Shown one piece after another: positions 7,498-14,033 of a DNA stretch of 15,814 nt (the first letter of the stretch is position 1; each line of letters begins with the position of its first letter). Under the pieces are notes generated by a model. The model saw nothing but the letters and a program-made list of their open reading frames with translations. It ran no database searches and was not told where the DNA came from. The stretch is from Candidatus Latescibacterota bacterium. Lineage in GTDB: Bacteria > Latescibacterota > UBA2968 > GCA-2709665. Location of the stretch: assembly GCA_012271065.1 (NCBI GenBank), contig JAAXHE010000291.1, positions 1 to 15,814 on the forward strand, written 5' to 3'. A program made the translations under genes and the position numbers.

Positions 7498-8664
7498 ATG
7501 TCCATTGAAGTCCGGAAGTCCGGAAGCATTCTCACTACCATTCTGATCCTGTCCCTGGCATTCCCGCCGTCTCTCTTGGGGGCCGCCGAAAGCGTGTCGA
7601 GACTGCGGGTCGACGGACACAGAATCGTCAGCGCGAGGGCCGCTGACGCGGACTTCGACGGCGGCGGACAGGTGGACCTTCCGGACTTTCTTCTGTTTGC
7701 GGAAGCCTACGGTTCGTCCACCGAAGAATACGATCTCGACGGGAGCGGCAGCGTCGATTTCGCCGACTTTCTGGCGTTTGCGGACGTATACGGTCAGAAC
7801 GTGGACGTTGTGCTGCGCGGCGTGGCCGTGATCGATCCGTTCTTCCTGCACGCCTCGACGCGACGCGGAATGGAAGCCCTCGACCGGCTGGCGGACGACT
7901 GGAACGTGGACGTCATCCGGGTCCCCATTCATCCCGACCTCTGGGACAGGTATCGTGACTATATCCCCGTGTTCGTGGACCCGATCGTCGACTGGGGACA
8001 GCGGCGCGGCGTCTACATCTTCCTTGGCTGGCACGCGCACGGAAACCCGCTCACCGGGCAGACGGAGAACCCCGAATGGGGGTACCGGCACCCCTGGCGC
8101 GGCAATCCATTCAACCCCGACCTGTCCCTGGCGATCGAGGCGCTCGACGCAATCGCCCGGAGATACAGCGATTTACCGCACGTCATCTACGGCACGTTCA
8201 ACGAACCCGCTTTCATCACCTGGGCAGAATGGCGCCCTGTCGCCGAGACCCTGGTGGACGTCGTCCACAACGTGGACCCTCGGGCGCTCGTCCTCGTTTC
8301 GGGTACGGACTGGGGGTACGACCTCAGCGGCGCCCTGGACGACCCGGTGGACCGGCCTAACGTCGTGTACGAAACGCATCCGTACCCATGGAAAGGCGAA
8401 GCGTGGAAGGGCGTTCTCTTCAACCTGGACAAAACCGAAGCGGTCTTCCTGGGTGAATGGGGTTACGGTCATTCGGAGGACCCCGGGAGAGTCAGACAGG
8501 AGTATGCCCGGGCCCTCGTCGATTTCTGCGAGACCCGCAGCATCGGGTGGACGGCCTGGATCTGGCACGACGAGTGGACGCCGTCCATGCTGACTTCGTT
8601 CAGGACCTTCGACACGACCGACTTCGGCGACTTTGTCAAAATGGTCCTCAACGGCCGGGAATAA
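7498..8664 (+). CDS. Secreted GH5-family glycoside hydrolase with N-terminal dockerin-type calcium loops
   Basis: Predicted extracellular endo-beta-glycanase (cellulase/mannanase fold). The 388 residues comprise a signal peptide (VRKSGS, hydrophobic 11-27, cleavage near LLGA-A), then two dockerin-like loops: D52, D54, D60, D63 in DFDGGGQVDLPDF, and D79, D81, D87, D90 in DLDGSGSVDFADF, each followed by an F(A)xAYG/VYG helix. The TIM-barrel domain (about 105-388) shows R141 in IRVPIHP, GWHAHG (177-182), the acid/base E236 in TFNEP, H294 in THPYPW, the nucleophile E320 in FLGEWGY, and W354/W356 in the WTAWIW strand, so all GH5 landmarks are present. Exact polysaccharide is unknown. No clear Shine-Dalgarno precedes the ATG. 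The dockerin module is N-terminal rather than the common C-terminal position, and no cohesin gene is nearby. It leads a likely co-transcribed trio with the diiron and cupin genes. Confidence 0.9.
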   Translation: MSIEVRKSGSILTTILILSLAFPPSLLGAAESVSRLRVDGHRIVSARAADADFDGGGQVDLPDFLLFAEAYGSSTEEYDLDGSGSVDFADFLAFADVYGQNVDVVLRGVAVIDPFFLHASTRRGMEALDRLADDWNVDVIRVPIHPDLWDRYRDYIPVFVDPIVDWGQRRGVYIFLGWHAHGNPLTGQTENPEWGYRHPWRGNPFNPDLSLAIEALDAIARRYSDLPHVIYGTFNEPAFITWAEWRPVAETLVDVVHNVDPRALVLVSGTDWGYDLSGALDDPVDRPNVVYETHPYPWKGEAWKGVLFNLDKTEAVFLGEWGYGHSEDPGRVRQEYARALVDFCETRSIGWTAWIWHDEWTPSMLTSFRTFDTTDFGDFVKMVLNGRE

Positions 8665-8706
8665 GTGACGGGACGACACGGCGGACAGAAAGAGGAGTGG
8701 CGATAC

Positions 8707-9750
8707 GTGGACCGGAATATCCCCGATACAACCTCCTGGGGTGAACCCGACTGGGGCATCAGGGTACCGCCGCGCGACGAGCGTGGCATCTTCCTTCCCG
8801 ACTGTCTTGTCGGCAGGCCGGGCGCGGTTCCGGAACTGGCGCCGCCCAACCACGGCCTGGCGCAGCGGGGCTCCGTCGTGGACCCAAAGACCCCCGACTT
8901 CGACTTCGGCATCGTTCAGAAGACCGAGGTCTGGGCCGAGAACATCGCCGACCTGGTCGAACAGGCCAAACAGGGCCAATGGAACGCGACGACGGATATC
9001 CCCTGGCGCGACCTGCCCGAGCTCGAGGAAGACCTGGAACGCGCGGTCTGCCAGGTCTGCACGTTCATGATCCAGAATGAATACCTGGCCCTGTACCTGC
9101 CCGCCAAGTTCATCGGCCGCATCGACCCGTGTTTTTCCGAAGTCATCCTGTTTCTCTCCAGCCAGGTGATGGATGAGGCCAGGCACGTGGAAGTCTTCAC
9201 CAAGCGCGCGCTGGCCAACGGCGGCGGGCTGCAGTACGTCTCCTCGGCCACGGAGTGGTCTCTTCAAAGCCTGCTCGCCCAGGAAGACTTCACGGACGCG
9301 TCGTTCCTCCTCCACGTGCTGGGCGAAGGCACGTTCATGGAGCTTCTCAGGTTTCTGGAGGAGGTGTCGCCGGACCCCGTCACGGCCCGGGTCTTCAAAC
9401 TCGCCCGGCAGGACGAGGGCCGCCACGTTGGCTACGGCCTCTCCCACATCGGATATCACGTCCAGCAGCGACCCGAGGTCATCACCCGGCTCGCCCGGGC
9501 AGCCGAAAAACGCACCGCCTTCCTGCAGCAGGTTTCCGGCGCCGGCCCCTTCGTGCTGAATGCGTTGATGACCCTCGCAGGCGGCGGGTCCTCGCCCGAT
9601 CAGATCGAGAAGGGCCGTTCCCTGGTGCGCGATCTCTACAGTACCATGCACAACAAACGTATTCAGGAACTGGTCCAGGTGGGCTTCGACGAAGAGACCG
9701 CCGCCCGTATCTCCGAGCTCCACGGCAGCGGCGTCAGGAACTTCATGTAA
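8707..9750 (+). CDS. Ferritin-like diiron-carboxylate protein (ribonucleotide reductase R2-like fold)
   Basis: Predicted cytoplasmic oxygen-activating diiron protein of unassigned substrate. From a GTG at 8707 it has 347 residues. Ligand motifs in order: E125 in IQNEYLALYLPA, E157xxH160 in VMDEARHVEVF, E207/E212 in LGEGTFMELLRF, and E237xxH240 in RQDEGRHVGYG, i.e. E, ExxH, E, ExxH in a four-helix bundle. The N-terminal part has WNATTDIPW (positions 92-100), a pattern I associate from memory with R2-like ferritin-superfamily proteins of unknown role. The GTG has AAGAGGAG nine bases upstream; another GTG at 8665, directly after the GH5 stop, is in frame but lacks a ribosome site. It is not a class I ribonucleotide reductase small subunit: length and the missing radical-tyrosine context differ. 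AurF-like N-oxygenase chemistry is a possible analogy only. The cupin gene follows after 32 bases. Confidence 0.85.
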   Translation: MDRNIPDTTSWGEPDWGIRVPPRDERGIFLPDCLVGRPGAVPELAPPNHGLAQRGSVVDPKTPDFDFGIVQKTEVWAENIADLVEQAKQGQWNATTDIPWRDLPELEEDLERAVCQVCTFMIQNEYLALYLPAKFIGRIDPCFSEVILFLSSQVMDEARHVEVFTKRALANGGGLQYVSSATEWSLQSLLAQEDFTDASFLLHVLGEGTFMELLRFLEEVSPDPVTARVFKLARQDEGRHVGYGLSHIGYHVQQRPEVITRLARAAEKRTAFLQQVSGAGPFVLNALMTLAGGGSSPDQIEKGRSLVRDLYSTMHNKRIQELVQVGFDEETAARISELHGSGVRNFM

Positions 9751-9782
9751 ACGCATGGGACGGCGTACTCTGAAGGGTTTCC

Positions 9783-10154
9783 ATGGGCGTTATACATCGG
9801 TTTACCGGCGAGCATGGCAACTACGCCTGGGAAGGCGTCGAAGTCGAGACCTACGACAGGGGCGGCGCGGTGGGCGGCAGCAAACAGGTCGTCATCGGCA
9901 AGCGGGACGGGGCCGTGAACTTCGGCATGCGGTACTACGAAATCGCGCCCGGCGGGCAGACCTCGTTCGACCGTCACGACCACGACCACGGCGTCTACGT
10001 CCTCAGAGGCACCGCCCGTCTGCTGATGGGCTGGGAAGTCTTCGAAATCGGCCCCGGCGATATCGTCTACATTCCGCCGAACGAGCAGCACCAGTTCGAA
10101 AATACCGGAGACGAAACCCTCGGCTTCCTCTGCGCCGTGCCGCCGAGAGACTGA
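9783..10154 (+). CDS. Small single-domain cupin protein
   Basis: A 123-residue double-stranded beta-helix (RmlC-like) protein, probably a metal-binding cytoplasmic enzyme or sensor. Cupin motif 1 is GGQTSFDRHDHDHGVYVLRG (57-76), with H65, H67 and H69; the usual Glu ligand is absent, being replaced within GVYV. Motif 2 is PGDIVYIPPNEQHQFENTG (91-109), with H103. Three or four histidine ligands could hold Fe, Mn, Ni or Zn. The ATG follows the diiron gene by 32 bases and has GAAGGG five bases upstream, so the two genes are very likely co-transcribed and may act on the same small molecule. No transporter or regulator domain is attached. The reaction cannot be named from sequence; cupins range from dioxygenases to isomerases. 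Confidence 0.88.
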   Translation: MGVIHRFTGEHGNYAWEGVEVETYDRGGAVGGSKQVVIGKRDGAVNFGMRYYEIAPGGQTSFDRHDHDHGVYVLRGTARLLMGWEVFEIGPGDIVYIPPNEQHQFENTGDETLGFLCAVPPRD

Positions 10155-10207
10155 GTTTCGACGTCTGAACTCCGCGCGTATGACGTACCGCGAAAGACCG
10201 CAATCCC

Positions 10208-10236
10208 TTGACAAAAACGGCTGATTTGGGTAGATT
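10208..10236 (+). promoter_or_regulatory. Putative promoter of tRNA-Glu
   Basis: A perfect -35 TTGACA (10208-10213), a 17-base spacer and TAGATT (10231-10236) stand 19 bases before the mature tRNA 5' end. The strong -35 and correct spacing suit a stable RNA gene, separate from the cupin operon. Confidence 0.65.
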
Positions 10237-10255
10237 TCGCGCACTTTGACGAGGT

Positions 10256-10331
10256 GACCCCGTCGTTCAGTGGCCTAGGACACCAGGTTCTCACCCTGGA
10301 AACGGGGGTTCGACTCCCCTCGGGGTCACCA
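10256..10331 (+). tRNA. tRNA-Glu (anticodon CTC)
   Basis: The sequence folds as a full cloverleaf: acceptor GACCCCG (10256-10262) with CGGGGTC (10321-10327), discriminator A10328 and an encoded CCA (10329-10331). The anticodon stem CCAGG/CCTGG (10283-10287, 10295-10299) encloses the loop TTCTCAC with anticodon CTC at 10290-10292, decoding GAG. The T arm is GGGGG-TTCGACT-CCCCT. The CCA is encoded. An AT-rich, decayed region starts directly after it. Confidence 0.96.
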
Positions 10332-10337
10332 AGATTT

Positions 10338-10505
10338 ATGCGTAAATTATTAATTTTATTTTTCTTATGTATTTTAGGGGAGACTGACTATCCTTTCAGT
10401 TATCACAAAGATAACGTACGGATCTGCTATTTTTCGAATTCCTGCTGGAATGCATGCTTTCGTGAAAAGCCGAAGCTCGCTTATCGGTTGTTGCCAATGC
10501 CATAG
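10338..10505 (+). CDS. Possible small AT-rich secreted peptide (doubtful)
   Basis: A 55-residue frame starts six bases after the tRNA: MRKLLILFFLCILGETDYPF, then a region with C30, C37 and C41 (RICYF, NSCWNAC), ending LPMP. The N-terminus looks like a signal peptide. No ribosome site is seen, codon use is AT-rich, and the 3' end overlaps the HNH remnant on the other strand by 25 bases. It may be chance coding in AT-rich DNA. Function unknown. Confidence 0.2.
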   Translation: MRKLLILFFLCILGETDYPFSYHKDNVRICYFSNSCWNACFREKPKLAYRLLPMP

Positions 10506-10837
10506 GAATCCAACACTGCCTTTAACGCCGCAACTTCCTTCCTGTCAACAGTCAACCCATATTTCTTCTTCACAAGAGTCACCCAGGATGCGATCCAACA
10601 TCGGTTGATGGGCGGCATCCACTCGCCTACATCCTTACCGGCCTTCTTAGACCTATTCACTGTTGAGTCCTCTCCGAAAACGGGTGTTAAGGGGACATCG
10701 TGAACGTGGTCAGCGTTGGAACTTGAGAAGTATCGTGTGTCGAGGGAAAGCGGTGTAAGTGTGGCCTGCCACAGCATGGTCAAGTGACGACGTTGTTCAG
10801 GGCGATGGTATGGAGGTTTTTCGCAAGAAATCCCCAC
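10481..10837 (-). pseudogene. C-terminal remnant of an HNH-endonuclease-family protein
   Basis: The frame's last ~70 residues resemble the C-terminus of small HNH nuclease proteins: STVNRSKKAGKDVGEWMPP, NRCWIASWVTLVKKKYGLTV and DRKEVAALKAVL. In that family the segment follows the HNH catalytic core (D/EH..V...AH); here no convincing core precedes it. The first ~45 codons, from a GTG at 10837 with no ribosome site, show no clear resemblance to anything and butt directly against the insertion sequence end. I read this as the 3' piece of a nuclease gene truncated at or near the IS junction, most likely not functional. No N-terminal half of this gene is visible on the far side of the IS (12249 onward). 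The neighbourhood is lower in GC than the flanking genes, in keeping with acquired DNA. Confidence 0.55.
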
Positions 10838-11662
10838 TTATGCGGGGAGCATCGGGGGTGTTATGAGATAATTCTTGATCCGAACGAGATTGACCCATAA
10901 GCCACGACAGTGCGCCCACAATTGGTGTGGCATCAGTCCTCGATAGCGGGTTTTGCCATTGTTGGTGTGATAGCTCAACTGGAAGATGCTGGCTTCGACG
11001 TTATTGCGTCGGTTTCTGATGTGTTCAGGCAGGGCTTCACTCTGTTTGCGTTTGATGTGGTTGTCGATGGCCTGTTCTTTAAAGTACCGGGGTTTGCCAT
11101 CAATGATGAGTTTGTATTTCCCCGGTTTGTATTCTTGGGCAAGCTGCACGGCTCCGGTATTTCGATCCGTGACTTCGACGCCTTCTATTGTTCGTCGATA
11201 AATGAAACGCCCTGGGGTTCCTTGCAGGCCACTGTAATAGAATTGCTTGTCGTGTTCGTTTGCGTACTCGGCGTTGGATTGATCATTATAGGCTCCATCC
11301 ATCGACACGTCTCGAACCTGCCCTACCACGTGCTGTGTGCGCCCTATGGCCGCTTGCACAAACGCGTTGTCGGGCGCTGTCGCGGATTTGACGTCAATGT
11401 CCGTGATCAAATTGAGGCCCTCCTCACCGCAGGTCTCGGTGAGGTTGACACTGTATCCTTTCACCTTCGCTTCGCCTTTCTTCCGAAAGGCCGCATCTTC
11501 GTCATCGGGGGACTGCAAGGAGGATGCGGAGATCTCGTCAGGCGGCTTGGGAAGCACCTGTTTGGAGGAGGATAAAACCGTATACTGGTCTCCAAACACA
11601 CGCGCCATCACACCATAGTGATCGCTGTCTTTCTCGGTATAGGTCGCTTGAAGCCTGCTCAA
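10838..11662 (-). pseudogene. IS1182-type transposase, C-terminal fragment
   Basis: A 274-codon frame opening with TTG, holding the C-terminal catalytic half of a DDE transposase: ARVFGDQYTV, SSLQSPDDEDAAFRKKG, KVKGYSVNLTETC, NLITDIDV, the second catalytic Asp in SMDGAYND, and the catalytic Glu in RNNVEASIFQLSYH, ending RGLWVNLVRIKNYLI. In intact family members this part joins, after a linker of perhaps 60-90 residues, to the block ending MDSKL seen in the upstream fragment. Here the linker is missing and the two pieces overlap by four bases in different frames, so no complete transposase can be made without frameshifting, and even then the linker would be lost. The stop codon lies inside the putative left inverted repeat. 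Confidence 0.82.
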
Positions 11663-12153
11663 TTTAACTTACTGTCCATTCGGATTTGCTGACCCAACAC
11701 GCCAAAGGCATCCGCCTGCGTCTTCGTTAAGCTGCTAAAGGTCTCGCCAAAAAGATCCCGACCGGTTTTCAGTTGATACGCATACAGGGACTGCTTGAAC
11801 AGATAATACGTCGACTCCACAGGCGCCTCATCAGACAGATTCATCAACCCCAATGCCCGCATCGCCAGGATATTGAACCGACATTGCTCGAACAGTTGCG
11901 CATCGCTCCACCCGAAGCCCTCCTTCAAGACCATCATCGCCGCCAACTGACGAATCGGGGCATTGGGCCGGCCTATGCCGGGATCAAACAACACGGAAAA
12001 CACATCCTCGTCGATCCCTGAAGTGATGTGCTGGTAAAACAGATTATGCCACGACTTCGGATCATTCAACTGCGCCTGCTTCCGATCCGTGAAATGCGAC
12101 TCGAAATTCGAAAACAGATCTGGGTGACTGCACGACGCACTCCGCTTAAACAT
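11659..12153 (-). pseudogene. IS1182-type transposase, N-terminal fragment
   Basis: 164 residues from an ATG with GGAG eleven bases upstream. It contains the N-terminal DUF772-like region: FDPGIGRPNAPIRQLAAMMV, LKEGFGWSDAQLFEQCRFNI, LMNLSDEAPVESTYYLFKQS, then GQQIRMDSKL with the probable first catalytic Asp. The frame ends with TGA right after MDSKLN, exactly where family members continue with about IGSNIA. The C-terminal fragment starts in a different frame four bases earlier. The block order and the abrupt loss of the linker point to an internal deletion rather than programmed frameshifting. The fragment may still bind terminal repeats but cannot catalyse transposition alone. Confidence 0.82.
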
Positions 12154-12248
12154 CTGGCCTCTCCCACGCTCTTTACAATTGTACTTCTCAAACCTTCATC
12201 CTTGCTGACTCTTCACACTTCGAATTTAGTACTTTCACCAGCATAAGT

Positions 12249-12449
12249 AAATGCGACTTTTCGGAGGGGACTCAAGGTTAACTGGCACATCACGTGACGT
12301 TCGAGAACGTAGCATGAAATTACCTGTTACGATGGTCTTTCGCTCTTTTGGCATGCAACTGATTCGTAACTCTGGAAATGCACCCCACCCGCAGCACCTT
12401 GCAGAACGTGACGCGGGAGCAAGCACCGACCGAACGAGGTTAGAAGGAG
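12249..12449. other. Non-coding stretch between IS and sensor gene
   Basis: No credible gene. It has one short inverted repeat, ACGTTC (12297-12302) and GAACGT (12305-12310), two bases apart, of the size of a dimeric regulator site, though nothing supports that role. AAGGAG at 12444-12449 abuts the downstream ATG with no spacer, an unfavourable arrangement for initiation. Confidence 0.4.
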
Positions 12450-13397
12450 ATGCAAATCGACGAACGTGATCAACAGATAGCAGACCACCGTGACCGCCTG
12501 TCGAAGTTGAGCGAGGCCAGCCTTCGAATCAATGAGAGTCTCGAGTTCGACGCCGTTTTGCAGGAGGTCCTGGACAGCGCCCGACCGCTGACCGGTGCGA
12601 GGTACGGCCTGATGGTACTGCTTGACGATGAGGGGCGGGTGCAGGACTGCAAGACGTCCGGATTATCGCCCAATCAGTCCAGGCGTTTGTGGTTGCGGCC
12701 GGAGAGGCACAAGCTCTTCGAACACTTCACCCATATGAGGGAGCCGCGGCGGCTTCGGAATCTCCACAGCTACCTCCGGTCTGCTGGTCTGCCCGAGTTC
12801 CGCCCTCAAATACCTCTGAGTCCCTCTCCCGCGGCGTTGGCAACGCCGATCCGCTACCGCGGCCAGAGTGTGGGGACGTTCAGTCTCTGTGAGAAGGGAG
12901 GCAACGATACGTTCACGGCGGCAGACGAAGAAACCCTGGTGATGTTTGCGTCGCAGGCGGCGCTGGTCATCGCCAACGCACGCCGGCACCGGGACGAGCA
13001 GAAGGCAAGGCTCGATCTGGAGACACTGATCGACACCTCACCCGTCGGGGTCGTGGTTTTCGACGCCAGGTCCGGTGCGCCGCTGACGTTCAACCGCGAG
13101 GCGAGACGGCTCGTGGGCGCCCTGCTCACGCCGGGCCATCCGGAGGAGCAGCTACTCGAAGTGATGACGTTCCGGCGCGCCGACGGTCGGGAGGTCTCCC
13201 TGGAAGAGTTTCAAGTGGCCGAGTTACTGGGCTCAGGAGAAACTGTGCGTGCGGAGGAGATCGTCCTCCAGGTTCCCGACGGCCGGTCCGTGACGACTCT
13301 GGTCAATGCCACGCCCATCCGTTCCAGGAACGGCGATATCGAGTCGGTTGTCGTGACCATGACCTCGTACTGCCCGGCACGGACGGATTCGAACTGA
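12450..13397 (+). pseudogene. GAF-PAS sensor half of a deleted hybrid histidine kinase
   Basis: 315 residues: a short coiled start (DQQIADHRDRLSKLSEASLR), a GAF domain (about 26-180, with LTGARYGLMVLLDD and DEETLVMFASQAALVIANAR), then a PAS-like domain (about 190-304, LIDTSPVGVVVFDARSGAPL to VNATPIRSRNGDIESVVVTM). In full-length relatives this leads into a histidine kinase core and a receiver/winged-helix domain. Here, at 13359-13363, the frame leaves the PAS and reads an unrelated TSYCPARTDSN tail before TGA (13395-13397). No DHp or ATPase domain remains, so this product cannot be a kinase. The only in-frame ATG (12450) directly touches AAGGAG, and an in-frame TAG lies six bases upstream. 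It could still bind a ligand or form heterodimers, but is best viewed as a gene fragment. Confidence 0.75.
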
Positions 13398-13918
13398 TGA
13401 AGGATATCCTGGAGATCGACAGGATCCCCGTCATCTTTCTTTCCGGATACGGCCAGGAAGAGAACATCGAGCGGGCGTTCGCGTTGGGCGCGTCGGACTA
13501 TATCGTGAAGCCTTTTTCTCCTACTGAGCTCGTCGTACGAATCAAGGCGGCGCTGCGCAAGGAGCCAGGCCCGTTGCGAAAGGACATTGAAGAGCCGTGC
13601 GTATTGCAGGACCTGACCGTCAATTTCGAGGAGCGGAGCGTGACCGTCGGTGGACACCGCGTGGAATTGACGGCACATGAGTACGAGTTGCTGTATGAAC
13701 TCTGTGTCAGCCCCGGTCGGGTTGTGACGCACGATGCGCTGCTGCGTCGAATCTGGGGCAGGCGACGCGGCGTGGATCTGCGCCGGGTCCGTACGCTGGT
13801 CAAGCGGCTACGGCGTAAATTGGGAGATGATGCCGACGAACCTCGATACATTTACACGGAGCACGGCGTCGGCTACCGCATCGGCAAGCCGGAGGGTCCG
13901 GAAACAGCGTCCACATAA
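13397..13918 (+). pseudogene. Truncated receiver plus OmpR/PhoB-type winged-helix DNA-binding half of the same gene
   Basis: 173 residues from an ATG overlapping the previous stop (TGATG). It begins in the middle of a receiver domain: IPVIFLSGYG, then GASDYIVKPFSPTEL with the conserved Lys, then a linker and a Trans_reg_C winged helix (about 70-168: LTVNFEERSVTVGGHRVELT, RVVTHDALLRRIWGRR, RRVRTLVKRLRRKLG, YIYTEHGVGYRIGKPE). The missing first half can be read in the same frame just upstream: 13361-13396 encodes DLVLPGTDGFEL, including the phospho-acceptor Asp. The frame therefore continues back only to the deletion junction at 13361. If translated by reinitiation at TGATG it would be a phosphorylation-blind DNA-binding protein. 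Its usual targets are unknown. Confidence 0.75.
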
Positions 13919-13948
13919 ACGGCAACACCCCAATTGAATATTAAAACA

Positions 13949-13990
13949 GCCCTGCGCCCGCCCATCCGATGTGATGGGCGGGCGCAGGGC
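13949..13990 (-). terminator. Long-stem terminator downstream of the GGT-like gene
   Basis: A perfect 18-bp inverted repeat (13949-13966 and 13973-13990) with a six-base loop CGATGT. On the minus strand it is followed by TGTTTTAATATT (13948-13937), a moderate T tract, and it lies 43 bases beyond the stop of the minus-strand GGT-like gene. On the plus strand no T tract follows, though the stem could also weaken read-through from the regulator fragment. Confidence 0.7.
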
Positions 13991-14033
13991 CTTCGTCAAT
14001 GTTGGGCGTCGTTGTCGGTTATTGCAGGGTGTA

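Larger units (their letters stand above)
10836..12248 (-). mobile_element. IS1182-like insertion sequence, internally deleted
   Basis: The element is defined by two transposase pieces (10838-11662 and 11659-12153) and tentative ends: ACTTATGC at 10836-10843 is inverted as GCATAAGT at 12241-12248, with partial similarity a few bases inward (10 of 14). No matching target duplication was found beside these ends, so boundaries are provisional. Length about 1.4 kb. The transposase has lost its central section, so the copy is presumably not autonomous. It separates the HNH remnant from the broken sensor gene. Confidence 0.5.

Noticed and set aside
8173..9756. 527-codon minus-strand open frame antisense to the GH5 and diiron genes
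   Set aside because: The plus-strand proteins carry complete catalytic motifs and ribosome sites; the antisense product is compositionally typical of a mirror frame.
10254..10505. 83-codon plus-strand frame starting inside the tRNA
   Set aside because: Its first third is the tRNA itself; only the part from the ATG at 10338 could be real, listed as doubtful.
11659..11662. Programmed frameshift joining the two transposase pieces
   Set aside because: No slippery run is present at the overlap, and the linker region is missing, not merely shifted.
10311..12450. Possible attachment site: duplicated tRNA-Glu 3' end flanking an integrated element
   Set aside because: I looked for a second copy of the T-arm/acceptor sequence downstream and found none, and there is no integrase gene.
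13395..13399. TGATG overlap read as a genuine two-gene sensor/regulator operon
   Set aside because: The sequence just before the ATG encodes the missing receiver strand in the same frame, so the overlap is a by-product of a deletion inside one gene.
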